In this document: piece after piece, positions 57,164 to 64,000 of the stretch
How positions within the stretch are numbered: the first letter of the stretch is position 1
Layout: each line of letters opens with the position of its first letter
DNA from: Microbacterium endophyticum
Lineage (GTDB): Bacteria; Actinomycetota; Actinomycetes; Actinomycetales; Microbacteriaceae
Assembly: GCF_011047135.1 (NCBI RefSeq)
Contig: NZ_CP049255.1
Span: 1,550,001 to 1,614,000, forward strand
Reading direction: 5' to 3'
Length of the DNA stretch: 64,000 nt
Made by a program: the position numbers and the translations under genes
Notes under the pieces: model-generated
What the model was told of the DNA's origin: nothing
What the model saw: only the letters and a program-made list of their open reading frames with translations
Databases searched by the model: none

Positions 57164-60100
57164 GTGTCGAACCTCGCCGTCCTGAGCCTCAAAAATCGTG
57201 CGCTCATTGCTCTCATCACGATCGTTGCCGCAGTCTTCGGAGGCTTGGCTCTCACAAGCCTCAAGCAAGAACTGATCCCGTCGATCGAGTTCCCGCAATT
57301 GTCGATCATTTCGACATACCCGGGGGCTTCACCCGACGTCGTCGCCAATGACGTATCGACGCCGATCGAGACTGCTATCCAGGGCGTACCTGGTCTTGAG
57401 TCGACAAGCGCGACGAGCACGACCAACGCATCGATCGTGCAAGCATCCTTCGCGTACGGCACAGACCTTGCGACTGCGGAGCAGAAGATCACTCAGGCGA
57501 TCGGGCGCATCCAAAGTCAGCTGCCCGACAGCGTCGACCCCAACGTGCTCGCTGTCAGCACCGACGACTTGCCGGTCATCCAGCTCGCCGTCATTGGATA
57601 CGACGACGAAGAGACGGTGCAGTCACTTCTCGAAGCTAGCGTCGTTCCGGATCTCGAAGATATCGACGGCGTCAACTCTGCACAGATCGTCGGCGGGGTC
57701 GGGCAGCGCGTAGTCATCACTCCGGATCAGAGCGCGCTTGCCGATCGCGGCTTCACTCAGCAAGCCATTTCGGATGCTCTTGATCAGAACGGCACCCTTT
57801 TTCCCGGTGGTGACATTACTGAAGGCGATCAGACACTCACCGTGCAAACCGGCACAAAAGTTGAGTCGGTCGACGCAATCGCGGCGCTCCCCCTCGTGCC
57901 GAGCGATGCAGCGCAGTTCGCCGCCGGAACAACCACTATTGCCGATGTCGCAACTGTGGAACTCACTCGCGACCCCGTCACCTCGATCTCACGGGTGAAC
58001 GGCGAACCTGCGCTGACGATAGCGACTACAAAACTTCCATCTGCGAACACCGTTGACGTGTCGACTGCTGTCCTAGCGGCACTGCCAGCACTTTCTGATG
58101 ACCTCGGCGGCAATGCCGAGTTCACCGTCGTCTTCGATCAGGCCCCGTATATCCAGCAGTCGATCGAGGCTCTCGCGCAGGAGGGTCTTCTCGGGCTCTT
58201 TTTCGCCGTGCTCGTGATCCTGCTCTTCTTGCTCTCGGTGCGTTCGACGCTCGTCACAGCGATTTCCATCCCGACGAGCGTGCTGATCACCTTTATTGGC
58301 ATTCAAGCCTTTGGGTATTCGCTCAATATCCTTACGCTGGGCGCGCTGACCATCGCCATCGGTCGTGTCGTTGACGATTCCATCGTGGTGATCGAAAACA
58401 TTAAGCGCCATTACGTCGGAGATGCTGACAAGCTTGCCTCCATAACCCTCGCTGTGCGTGAAGTCGCTGCCGCGATCACAGCATCGACGATTACTACGGT
58501 CGCCGTCTTCCTGCCCATCGCCTTCGTCGGGGACTTGACCGGGGAGCTGTTCCGGCCGTTCGCGGCGACCGTTGCTATCGCGATGATCGCGTCGCTTCTG
58601 GTCGCGCTCACCATTGTCCCGGTGCTCGCGTTTTGGTTCTTGAAGCCCGGAAAGCCCTTGCGCACCGAGGACGGCATGATCGTCGACCCGGAGGACCCGA
58701 CGGCGCCGCCGAGCAGATTGCAGCGTGCATACCTCCCGGTGCTGAACTGGACCCTTCATCACTCGTGGGTCACTCTCGGTATCGCCCTGCTCGTGCTCGC
58801 GGGCACCGGCGCCCTGGCACCTTTCATGAAGACAAACTTCTTGGGAGACTCGGGGCAGAATACGTTCACGGTTTCTCAAGAACTGGGAGCCGCCGCCAGC
58901 CTCGACGCTGAAGACGCAGCGGCGGCGGAGGTCGAGGACGCTCTCGGCGGCGTGGATGGTATCGAGACGATTCAGGTTTCCATCGGTTCGAGCGGTTCAG
59001 CAATCCGTGACGCGTTCTCGGGTGGAAGCGCTGGCATTACCTACTCGATCACCACCGACAGCAACGCTGACCAGGTCGTCGTGCGCGAGGATACACAGCA
59101 GGCCTTGGCAGATCTGGCTGACGCCGGCACGATCACGGTGACGGCATCCAGCGGTGGTTTTGGGTCGAGCGATATCGCGATCAACGTGTCTGCGCCCGAT
59201 CAGGGCACGCTGCAAGATGCCACGGATGCAGTTGTCGCATCACTCGACGGTGCTGACGGCATCAGTCAGGTGTCGAGCAACCTTTCGGAATCACTCCCGT
59301 ATATCGCGGTCGCGGTCGACCGGGATGCGGCTGCAGCGCTTGGACTGTCTGAGGTCACTGTTGGTGCGCTGGTGTCGAACACGATGCAGCCGCAGTCGGC
59401 GGGAAGCGTCGAGATTGATGACACCACGCTTACTGTGTATTTGGCGGCGTCCGAAACGCCGGCAACTCTCGACGAGCTTCGCGCTCTTGAAGTGCCAAGC
59501 GCGACGGGCCCGGTACGACTCGATGCTGTCGCAACCGTCGAGGAGAGCACCGGTCCGACATCGATCACGACTGAACGTGGACAACGCACCTCGACCGTGA
59601 CGGTGACGCCATCGGGCGACGACCTCAACTCGGCCACGGCGACGGTCGAGTCGGCGCTTGCGGATGTCGAGCTCCCGTCGTCTGCTGACGCCGAAATCGG
59701 TGGTGTCGCAACGCAACAATCCGATGCCTTCTCGCAGCTGGGGCTTGCGCTTCTCGCTGCGATCTTGATCGTATACATCGTGATGGTCGCGACGTTCAAG
59801 TCGCTGCGCCAGCCGCTGCTCCTGCTCGTGTCGGTGCCGTTCGCGGCAACGGGCGCAATTCTCCTCCAGATCGTCACCGGAGTTCCGCTCGGTGTTGCAT
59901 CGCTCATTGGTGTGCTGATGCTGATCGGCATCGTCGTGACGAATGCCATCGTTCTCGTCGATCTTGTTAATCAGTACCGGGTGAAGGGGCTCTCCGCAAT
60001 CGATGCCACGATCGCCGGAAGTTCACGGCGACTTCGTCCGATTCTCATGACGGCATTGGCGACGATCTTCGCGCTGACACCGATGGCGTTGGGAATCACG

Positions 60101-60334
60101 GGCCACGGTGGCTTCATTTCGCAACCGCTCGCAATCGTGGTTATCGGCGGGCTGGTCTCCTCGACAGTGCTGACACTGCTCGTTCTGCCGACGCTTTATA
60201 ACCTCGTCGAGGGTGCGCGAGAGCGCCGTGCTGCGCGGCGTGGGACCGCAGGATCAGACGACGGCGAGACCGCAGTGAAGCCCCGGAAAGCGACGTCACG
60301 CCGCGCGCTACGCGAGGCCGCGTCTCACAGCTGA
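57164..60334 (+). CDS. RND family efflux permease (HAE1/AcrB-like)
   Basis: 1056 residues, GTG start at 57164 after GAAGG. The RND layout is complete: first helix, a periplasmic-type extracellular domain (ELIPSIEFPQLSIISTYPGA, then SPDVVANDVSTPIETAIQGV), then six helices containing GRVVDDSIVVIENI with the adjacent proton-relay aspartates of helix 4, a second external loop, and six further helices (FAATGAILLQIVTGVPLGVA, LIGIVVTNAIVLVDLVNQYR). Proton-driven export of drugs or lipids; no membrane-fusion or outer-channel partner, as expected in a Gram-positive. The 3' end is overlapped by an antisense ORF. Confidence 0.92.
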   Translation: MSNLAVLSLKNRALIALITIVAAVFGGLALTSLKQELIPSIEFPQLSIISTYPGASPDVVANDVSTPIETAIQGVPGLESTSATSTTNASIVQASFAYGTDLATAEQKITQAIGRIQSQLPDSVDPNVLAVSTDDLPVIQLAVIGYDDEETVQSLLEASVVPDLEDIDGVNSAQIVGGVGQRVVITPDQSALADRGFTQQAISDALDQNGTLFPGGDITEGDQTLTVQTGTKVESVDAIAALPLVPSDAAQFAAGTTTIADVATVELTRDPVTSISRVNGEPALTIATTKLPSANTVDVSTAVLAALPALSDDLGGNAEFTVVFDQAPYIQQSIEALAQEGLLGLFFAVLVILLFLLSVRSTLVTAISIPTSVLITFIGIQAFGYSLNILTLGALTIAIGRVVDDSIVVIENIKRHYVGDADKLASITLAVREVAAAITASTITTVAVFLPIAFVGDLTGELFRPFAATVAIAMIASLLVALTIVPVLAFWFLKPGKPLRTEDGMIVDPEDPTAPPSRLQRAYLPVLNWTLHHSWVTLGIALLVLAGTGALAPFMKTNFLGDSGQNTFTVSQELGAAASLDAEDAAAAEVEDALGGVDGIETIQVSIGSSGSAIRDAFSGGSAGITYSITTDSNADQVVVREDTQQALADLADAGTITVTASSGGFGSSDIAINVSAPDQGTLQDATDAVVASLDGADGISQVSSNLSESLPYIAVAVDRDAAAALGLSEVTVGALVSNTMQPQSAGSVEIDDTTLTVYLAASETPATLDELRALEVPSATGPVRLDAVATVEESTGPTSITTERGQRTSTVTVTPSGDDLNSATATVESALADVELPSSADAEIGGVATQQSDAFSQLGLALLAAILIVYIVMVATFKSLRQPLLLLVSVPFAATGAILLQIVTGVPLGVASLIGVLMLIGIVVTNAIVLVDLVNQYRVKGLSAIDATIAGSSRRLRPILMTALATIFALTPMALGITGHGGFISQPLAIVVIGGLVSSTVLTLLVLPTLYNLVEGARERRAARRGTAGSDDGETAVKPRKATSRRALREAASHS

Positions 60335-61055
60335 GTGGCATCGACTCGCGAGGCACGGCGGCCTGCTCCGCCGGTTCTTCGTGCGCGAGACCCGCGGCCG
60401 ATAGTGCCCGAATGAAGACGCCCGCCCACCCGAACATCGCCGTGAAAGCGATTGCTTCGAAGGCCGCGGCGTTGATGAGCTGGGGCGCAAAAAGCGCGCC
60501 GGCAATGGCGAGGTAACACAGCACCCCGACAGTCGTGCGACGAAGCACGCGAGACACTCCCCGAATCATCCAAGGAGTTGTTGCGAGAAGCCCGGCAAAT
60601 CCAGCAATCATTCCGTATGCCACAACATTGTGCAGCCCCTCGTTCAGCGTGAGTGGAATGAACCCTGCCAGCGACAAATTCGCCCCGATGAGTGTGAGAA
60701 AGAGGGTGGTTACCGCGGCTGTTCCCCGCGCCGCCGTGCGGCGAGCAAGGCGACGAAGGTCAGCACGAACGCGGCAGGTGAAGACGATGACGAGCATGCC
60801 TGCAAGTGCGAGGGTTCCGTTGAACACGGTGCCCGACGTAGTCGAGAACATGCCTAAACGACTGAAGTGCAGGTGCCACCACACGGGATCGGTCGTGGTG
60901 AAGATCGCGAAACACACGCCGACCACCAGCACTCCCATGATCGCGAGGCCGAGCTGAGTGGGTGCGATGCGAGCGGACGCCAGTGCACGAAGCGATCGCA
61001 GCGTTGTCAGCTGTCGAAACGGGTTCTCGATCGAAAATGGGACAACACTGCTCAT
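60141..61055 (-). CDS. DUF998-like membrane protein
   Basis: 304 residues from ATG 61055 (MSSVVPFSIENPFRQLTTLR) after GAAGGG; GTG 61070 would add five. Six transmembrane helices follow (GLAIMGVLVVGVCFAIFTTT, then GTVFNGTLALAGMLVIVFTC, AAVTTLFLTLIGANLSLAGF, MIAGFAGLLATTPWMI, TTVGVLCYLAIAGALFAP, FEAIAFTAMFGWAGVFIRAL), with SRLGMFSTTSG between the first two, as in DUF998. The last 65 residues are Arg/Ser/Ala-rich and run antisense through the end of the RND gene for 194 bp, so the natural stop may have been lost. Confidence 0.7.
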   Translation of the reverse strand: MSSVVPFSIENPFRQLTTLRSLRALASARIAPTQLGLAIMGVLVVGVCFAIFTTTDPVWWHLHFSRLGMFSTTSGTVFNGTLALAGMLVIVFTCRVRADLRRLARRTAARGTAAVTTLFLTLIGANLSLAGFIPLTLNEGLHNVVAYGMIAGFAGLLATTPWMIRGVSRVLRRTTVGVLCYLAIAGALFAPQLINAAAFEAIAFTAMFGWAGVFIRALSAAGLAHEEPAEQAAVPRESMPLSCETRPRVARGVTSLSGASLRSRRRLILRSHAAQHGALAHPRRGYKASAERAVSALSRRPARR

Positions 61056-61238
61056 GGGGGCACCCTTCACCCGTAAGGTCGAACCCTACCGGTGCGAATG
61101 CGACCCCCGTCACCGCGCCCGATAGGTGAGCGCTGGGCACCCGGCGCGCTCAGCGCAGCGGCAAGCCGCCGCGCTCAGGATACTGGGGTTGTGTTACAGC
61201 GAAGTGCCACGACCCCGGAACGATGAGGGTAAATGACG

Positions 61239-62162
61239 CTATGCGTCGTGATCTGGTGTCGTGTATTCGATGCCCCATTCAAGCTCCCACGACTCAAGCG
61301 GTGAGAGCCAACGCAGCGACTGCCCGGAATTAAAGGCATCCGCCGGCGCGCTCATCGGCTCGATGGCGACAGCGAGCTCGTGGCCCGGGTAGCGGTCGGT
61401 TGTAAATACCTGCAGGTACTCGAAATCTTCACCCGCCCACACGCTGAGAGTGCGGCCGTCTGGTGCGCGAAGTGTGCCGCTGATGCGGCCATTGTGATCC
61501 CGCTCGATCGCACCGAACGCGGTATCTATCGACAGATCGCCGACACGACGCGGAGATCGTAGATCGTGCGCGGCGTCAACGGGCGCAACTCCGGTCGGCA
61601 GCTTTCGGGCATCGAGCTCGAAGCGTTCCGCTGCTGCCACATCAATAGTGAGATCAGCTGTTGCAACGTCCCCAATGCAGACGTAAGGGTGAGTGCCGAG
61701 CGCCACTGGTGCTGGCTGCGCTCCGATGTTCGTCACCGTGTGCGAGACATGAAGGCCGTTTTGCACCAGGCGGTATGTGACTCTCGTCTCAAGCTGGAAG
61801 GGGTACCCCGTCTGCGGGTAGATGACAGCACGCAGAGTGACGGCATCCGCCTCAAGGCTGGCGACGTCATACGGTGCGAAGCGCAAGAGGCCATGGGAAG
61901 CGTTGCTGAATGCGGGCTCAGTGATCGCAAGTTGTCGTGTCTGGCCGCCCTGCGTCCATTTGCCATCCCTGATGCGGTTAGGCCAGGGCACGAGCACGAT
62001 TCCCGAGGCTGCCGGCGTCGGAATGCCATCCGGATAGCGAGGAACGAGATCGACTCCGTCGATGTTCAATGAACGCAGCGCGCCACCAACCTGGCAGACC
62101 TCCGCTCGTGCACGGGAGGAGGTAAGGGTGTATCGGTGCCCGGTCGGGTCGGCGAGTGTCAT
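61239..62162 (-). CDS. Aldose 1-epimerase family protein
   Basis: 307 residues from ATG 62162, preceded by GAAGGAG. Motifs of the family: VLVPWPNRIRDGKW, the catalytic His in NASHGLLRFAPYDV, the second His in PVALGTHPYVCIGD and the catalytic Glu in AVAIEPMSAPADAFN. Interconverts alpha and beta anomers of an aldose. The GTHPYFxxGD-like pattern places it in the YihR/galactose-mutarotase-like subgroup. Between it and the DUF998 gene are 183 bp without a recognised element. Confidence 0.88.
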   Translation of the reverse strand: MTLADPTGHRYTLTSSRARAEVCQVGGALRSLNIDGVDLVPRYPDGIPTPAASGIVLVPWPNRIRDGKWTQGGQTRQLAITEPAFSNASHGLLRFAPYDVASLEADAVTLRAVIYPQTGYPFQLETRVTYRLVQNGLHVSHTVTNIGAQPAPVALGTHPYVCIGDVATADLTIDVAAAERFELDARKLPTGVAPVDAAHDLRSPRRVGDLSIDTAFGAIERDHNGRISGTLRAPDGRTLSVWAGEDFEYLQVFTTDRYPGHELAVAIEPMSAPADAFNSGQSLRWLSPLESWELEWGIEYTTPDHDA

Positions 62163-62262
62163 CGGTCTGTGCTCCTTCGCTGTCTTTAGGGTACGGGGAG
62201 AGAACTCTCAGGACGGCACGCTACAGTGGAATGTCGGCTTCGGACATCGCGCGTGAGCGCGA

Positions 62263-62325
62263 ATGGGTTTTGTGAGTCCTTGGGGCCGATGGTGTGTGTC
62301 GATCGACGCTCATCACCATCAGTGA
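62263..62325 (+). CDS. Upstream ORF 1 (20 residues)
   Basis: ATG 62263 to TGA 62323-62325, peptide MGFVSPWGRWCVSIDAHHHQ. It is Trp/His/Cys-containing, with a run of three His before the end. Its stop codon is immediately followed by the ATG of the second small ORF. No strong ribosome-binding site. Confidence 0.4.
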   Translation: MGFVSPWGRWCVSIDAHHHQ

Positions 62326-62388
62326 ATGCCCCCGACCCACGATGCTCGGGCTAGCCGCCGCGTGCGGCATCGTTCGCTTTGCGAATAA
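62326..62388 (+). CDS. Upstream ORF 2 (20 residues)
   Basis: ATG 62326, abutting the stop of upstream ORF 1, to TAA 62386-62388; peptide MPPTHDARASRRVRHRSLCE. It ends 14 bases before the helicase start codon, so ribosomes terminating here could re-initiate on the helicase. Confidence 0.35.
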   Translation: MPPTHDARASRRVRHRSLCE

Positions 62389-62402
62389 ACCCAGAAAGAC
62401 TC

Positions 62403-64000
62403 ATGCCTCAAAATAAAAAGCCGGCAGGTTCTCGACCCGCCAAAAACTTCGACCCGAAGTACGCTCCGAAGACCTCTTATCAGGATCGCAAACGTCGTCC
62501 CGATGCAGTCGGTGCGACAAAGCCCGGCTCGAAGAGCCCAAGCCACCGCGGCTATCGCCCGCAGTCCGAGGACGCCGCTCCCACGAAGCGTCGCTGGAAC
62601 GCTGACGAGCGCGCCGCACGTGATGGCGCACGCCCCGCACGCGAAGCTGGCGGCTACGACCGCCCGCGTCGATCGTTCGACAAGGACGCTGCACCGCGCC
62701 GTGGCACAGCTGACCGCTCGTCGGGCGGGCCTCGTCGCGACTTCGCACCGCGTCAAGACCGCGAAGACCGTCCTCGCCGTGACTTCAGTGACCGTCCTCG
62801 TCGTGACTTCAGTGATCGACCGCGTCAAGACCGGGACGACCGTCCCCGTCGCGATGCAAGCGATCGTCCTCGTCAGGACTTCGCTCCTCGTCGTGACTTC
62901 AACGATCGTCCGCGCCAGGATCGTGATGACCGTCCGCGTCGCGAGGCGAACGACCGGCCCCGTCGCGAATCTGCGTCACGCCCCAATTTCACACCGCGCC
63001 CGGACCGCCACGATCGTCCGCGCCGTGACTCCAGCGATCGCCCCCGTCGCACCGACACCGGCAACCGTTCCGACTGGAACGCGCAGCCCAAGTCAAAGGC
63101 GCACGAAGACCACATCGATGTCGTTCACGAGCGCCTGCAGGCAGAGGCCGTCGACGCGACAATCACTACCGGTGAGTCTTTCGGTGACCTCGGTCTTGGG
63201 CAGAACCTCGTTCGCGTACTGAACGACCTCGGTGCACCCCACCCCTTCCCGATTCAGGCGGCAACGGTAAAACCGATCCTCGAAGGACGCGACGTGCTTG
63301 CGCGCGGTCGCACCGGATCTGGCAAGACCATCGCCTTCGGCGCACCCCTGGTGGAGTCAGTTCTCCGCGCCCAGGCCGGTGCCAAGCGTGACTTCGGTCG
63401 CAAGCCCCGTGCTCTCATCATGGCGCCGACGCGTGAGCTCGCTCTTCAGATCGACCGCACGGTGCAGGCACTGGCGCGCAGCGTTGGCCTGTTCACCACG
63501 CAGATCTACGGTGGCGTGCCGCAGGCTCGCCAGGTGGGTGCGCTCCGCAAGGGCGTTGACATCATCATCGGGACGCCCGGTCGTATCGAAGACCTCGTCA
63601 ACCAGGGCAAGCTCGACCTTTCTGAGGTCAGCATCGCTGTTCTCGATGAGGCTGACCACATGTGCGAACTCGGCTTCCTTGAGCCCGTGCAGCGGATTCT
63701 CCGTCACACCGCAGACTCCAGCCAGAAGCTGCTCTTCTCGGCAACGCTCGACCGCGAGGTCGCAGCGCTCGTCGATGAGTTCCTCGTCGAGCCCGCCGTC
63801 TACGAAGTCGCCGGTGAGGACCAGGACTCGGGCACGATCGACCACCGCGTCATCGTCATCGATCACCGCGACAAGGCTGAGATCCTCACCTCGCTCGTTG
63901 ATCGCGACGGCAAGACGCTTGTTTTCGCTCGCACCCGTGCGTATGCCGAGATGCTCGCTGAACAGTTCGATGAGGCTGGTATTTCGGCCGTCGCACTTCA
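62403..64000 (+). CDS. DEAD-box ATP-dependent RNA helicase with long Arg/Asp-rich N-terminal region (partial)
   Basis: Open from ATG 62403 to the right edge, about 532 residues visible. The first 235 residues are disordered with many DRPRRD-type repeats. Then the helicase core: Q motif HPFPIQAATVKPILEG, motif I ARGRTGSGKT (near 304), Ia APTRELALQI, TPGRIEDLVNQG, II LDEADHMCELGF (near 415), III LLFSATLD, and domain 2 starting DHRVIVIDHRDKAEILTSLV. It unwinds structured RNA in the cytoplasm. The N-terminal repeat is much longer than in most RhlE/CsdA proteins and may bind RNA or promote condensates. Confidence 0.95.
   Translation, partial: MPQNKKPAGSRPAKNFDPKYAPKTSYQDRKRRPDAVGATKPGSKSPSHRGYRPQSEDAAPTKRRWNADERAARDGARPAREAGGYDRPRRSFDKDAAPRRGTADRSSGGPRRDFAPRQDREDRPRRDFSDRPRRDFSDRPRQDRDDRPRRDASDRPRQDFAPRRDFNDRPRQDRDDRPRREANDRPRRESASRPNFTPRPDRHDRPRRDSSDRPRRTDTGNRSDWNAQPKSKAHEDHIDVVHERLQAEAVDATITTGESFGDLGLGQNLVRVLNDLGAPHPFPIQAATVKPILEGRDVLARGRTGSGKTIAFGAPLVESVLRAQAGAKRDFGRKPRALIMAPTRELALQIDRTVQALARSVGLFTTQIYGGVPQARQVGALRKGVDIIIGTPGRIEDLVNQGKLDLSEVSIAVLDEADHMCELGFLEPVQRILRHTADSSQKLLFSATLDREVAALVDEFLVEPAVYEVAGEDQDSGTIDHRVIVIDHRDKAEILTSLVDRDGKTLVFARTRAYAEMLAEQFDEAGISAVAL
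62700..63060 (+). repeat. Degenerate tandem repeats encoding DRPRRD units
   Basis: About a dozen imperfect 24- to 27-bp units (GACCGTCCTCGTCGTGACTT and variants) encode DRPRRDFS, DRPRQDRD or DRPRREAN within the helicase N terminus. Confidence 0.85.

Larger units (their letters stand above)
62222..62402 (+). promoter_or_regulatory. Long 5' leader of the DEAD-box helicase gene
   Basis: TACAGT at 62222-62227 is a -10 candidate, which would place the start of transcription about 170 bases upstream of the helicase ATG. The leader contains two tandem small ORFs and a TTCGC-TTT-GCGAA stem (62374-62386 region). Confidence 0.5.

Noticed and set aside
62503..63222. Plus-strand ORF of 239 residues (Thr/Val/Arg-rich) over the helicase N terminus
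   Set aside because: It is a shifted-frame reading of the DRPRRD repeat region; the helicase frame runs through uninterrupted into the core motifs.
1..64000. Search for tRNA/rRNA genes, insertion sequences, prophage or attachment sites
   Set aside because: Gaps between genes are short and showed no cloverleaf-like sequence; no transposase, integrase or phage protein was seen. A tRNAscan or BLAST run would be needed to be certain.

Overview
The window reads as a chromosomal segment of a GC-rich actinobacterium, most likely a member of Microbacteriaceae. This is an inference from gene content (DUF222/HNH nucleases, DUF3073, HtaA heme proteins, a SCO4848-type membrane protein), the CelR/CebR-type operator, DtxR/IdeR-type iron boxes, GTG starts, ATGA/GTGA stop-start overlaps, and many starts placed 6-7 bases after a TANNNT -10 box (leaderless transcripts). 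I saw no rRNA, tRNA, CRISPR array, insertion sequence or prophage. Apart from the cut genes at both edges, the gene content looks chromosomal.

Layout. 1-5.5 kb: a truncated serine hydrolase, a GH32/43-like glycosidase, two full EstB-type serine hydrolases and a LacI regulator. 5-6.5 kb: divergent tetR/EamA exporter. 6.5-10.4 kb: a DUF222/HNH nuclease, small membrane proteins, an NTF2-like protein and a DUF4236 protein. 10.5-16 kb: a tightly coupled five-gene minus-strand catabolic operon (aldehyde dehydrogenase, FMN monooxygenase, two-subunit ThDP decarboxylase, GMC oxidoreductase) divergent from an HTH-only AraC protein. This is the best candidate for an undescribed pathway. 16.5-23 kb: a secreted beta/gamma-crystallin-like protein, DUF4406/DeoR pair, second DUF222/HNH gene, ECF sigma factor with a membrane partner, and a DivIVA-like protein coupled to an XRE-cupin regulator.

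23-31.5 kb: a molybdenum hydroxylase locus (fused Fe-S/Mo subunit, FAD subunit, XdhC, MocA-like cytidylyltransferase) with a uridine-phosphorylase-type enzyme, a signal-peptidase-like protein lacking its catalytic serine, and a D-2-hydroxyacid dehydrogenase. 31.6-53 kb: de novo purine genes (purQ, purS, purC, purD, purM, purF) in three blocks, interrupted by a cellobiose uptake and hydrolysis operon (cebEFG, beta-glucosidase, LacI regulator) and an iron-regulated heme uptake operon (htaA, hmuTUV, large LAxTG-anchored HtaA protein). A NCS2 nucleobase permease follows purC. 53-64 kb: CynX/NimT-type MFS exporter, DUF3073, universal stress protein, PadR/DUF4097 pair, a 54-residue hydrophobic protein with a clear terminator, an RND pump, a DUF998-like membrane protein overlapping it antisense, aldose epimerase, and the start of a DEAD-box helicase with tandem upstream ORFs.

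Working together: cellobiose is imported by CebEFG and hydrolysed in the cytoplasm by BglC under LacI control; heme is captured at the surface by HtaA proteins and passed to HmuTUV under iron control; purines are made by Pur enzymes and may be salvaged or degraded by the permease, phosphorylase and hydroxylase. Substrates of the 10-16 kb operon and of the molybdenum hydroxylase cannot be read from sequence alone. Start sites were chosen by inspection of Shine-Dalgarno spacing, operon overlap or leaderless -10 spacing; no database search was run.
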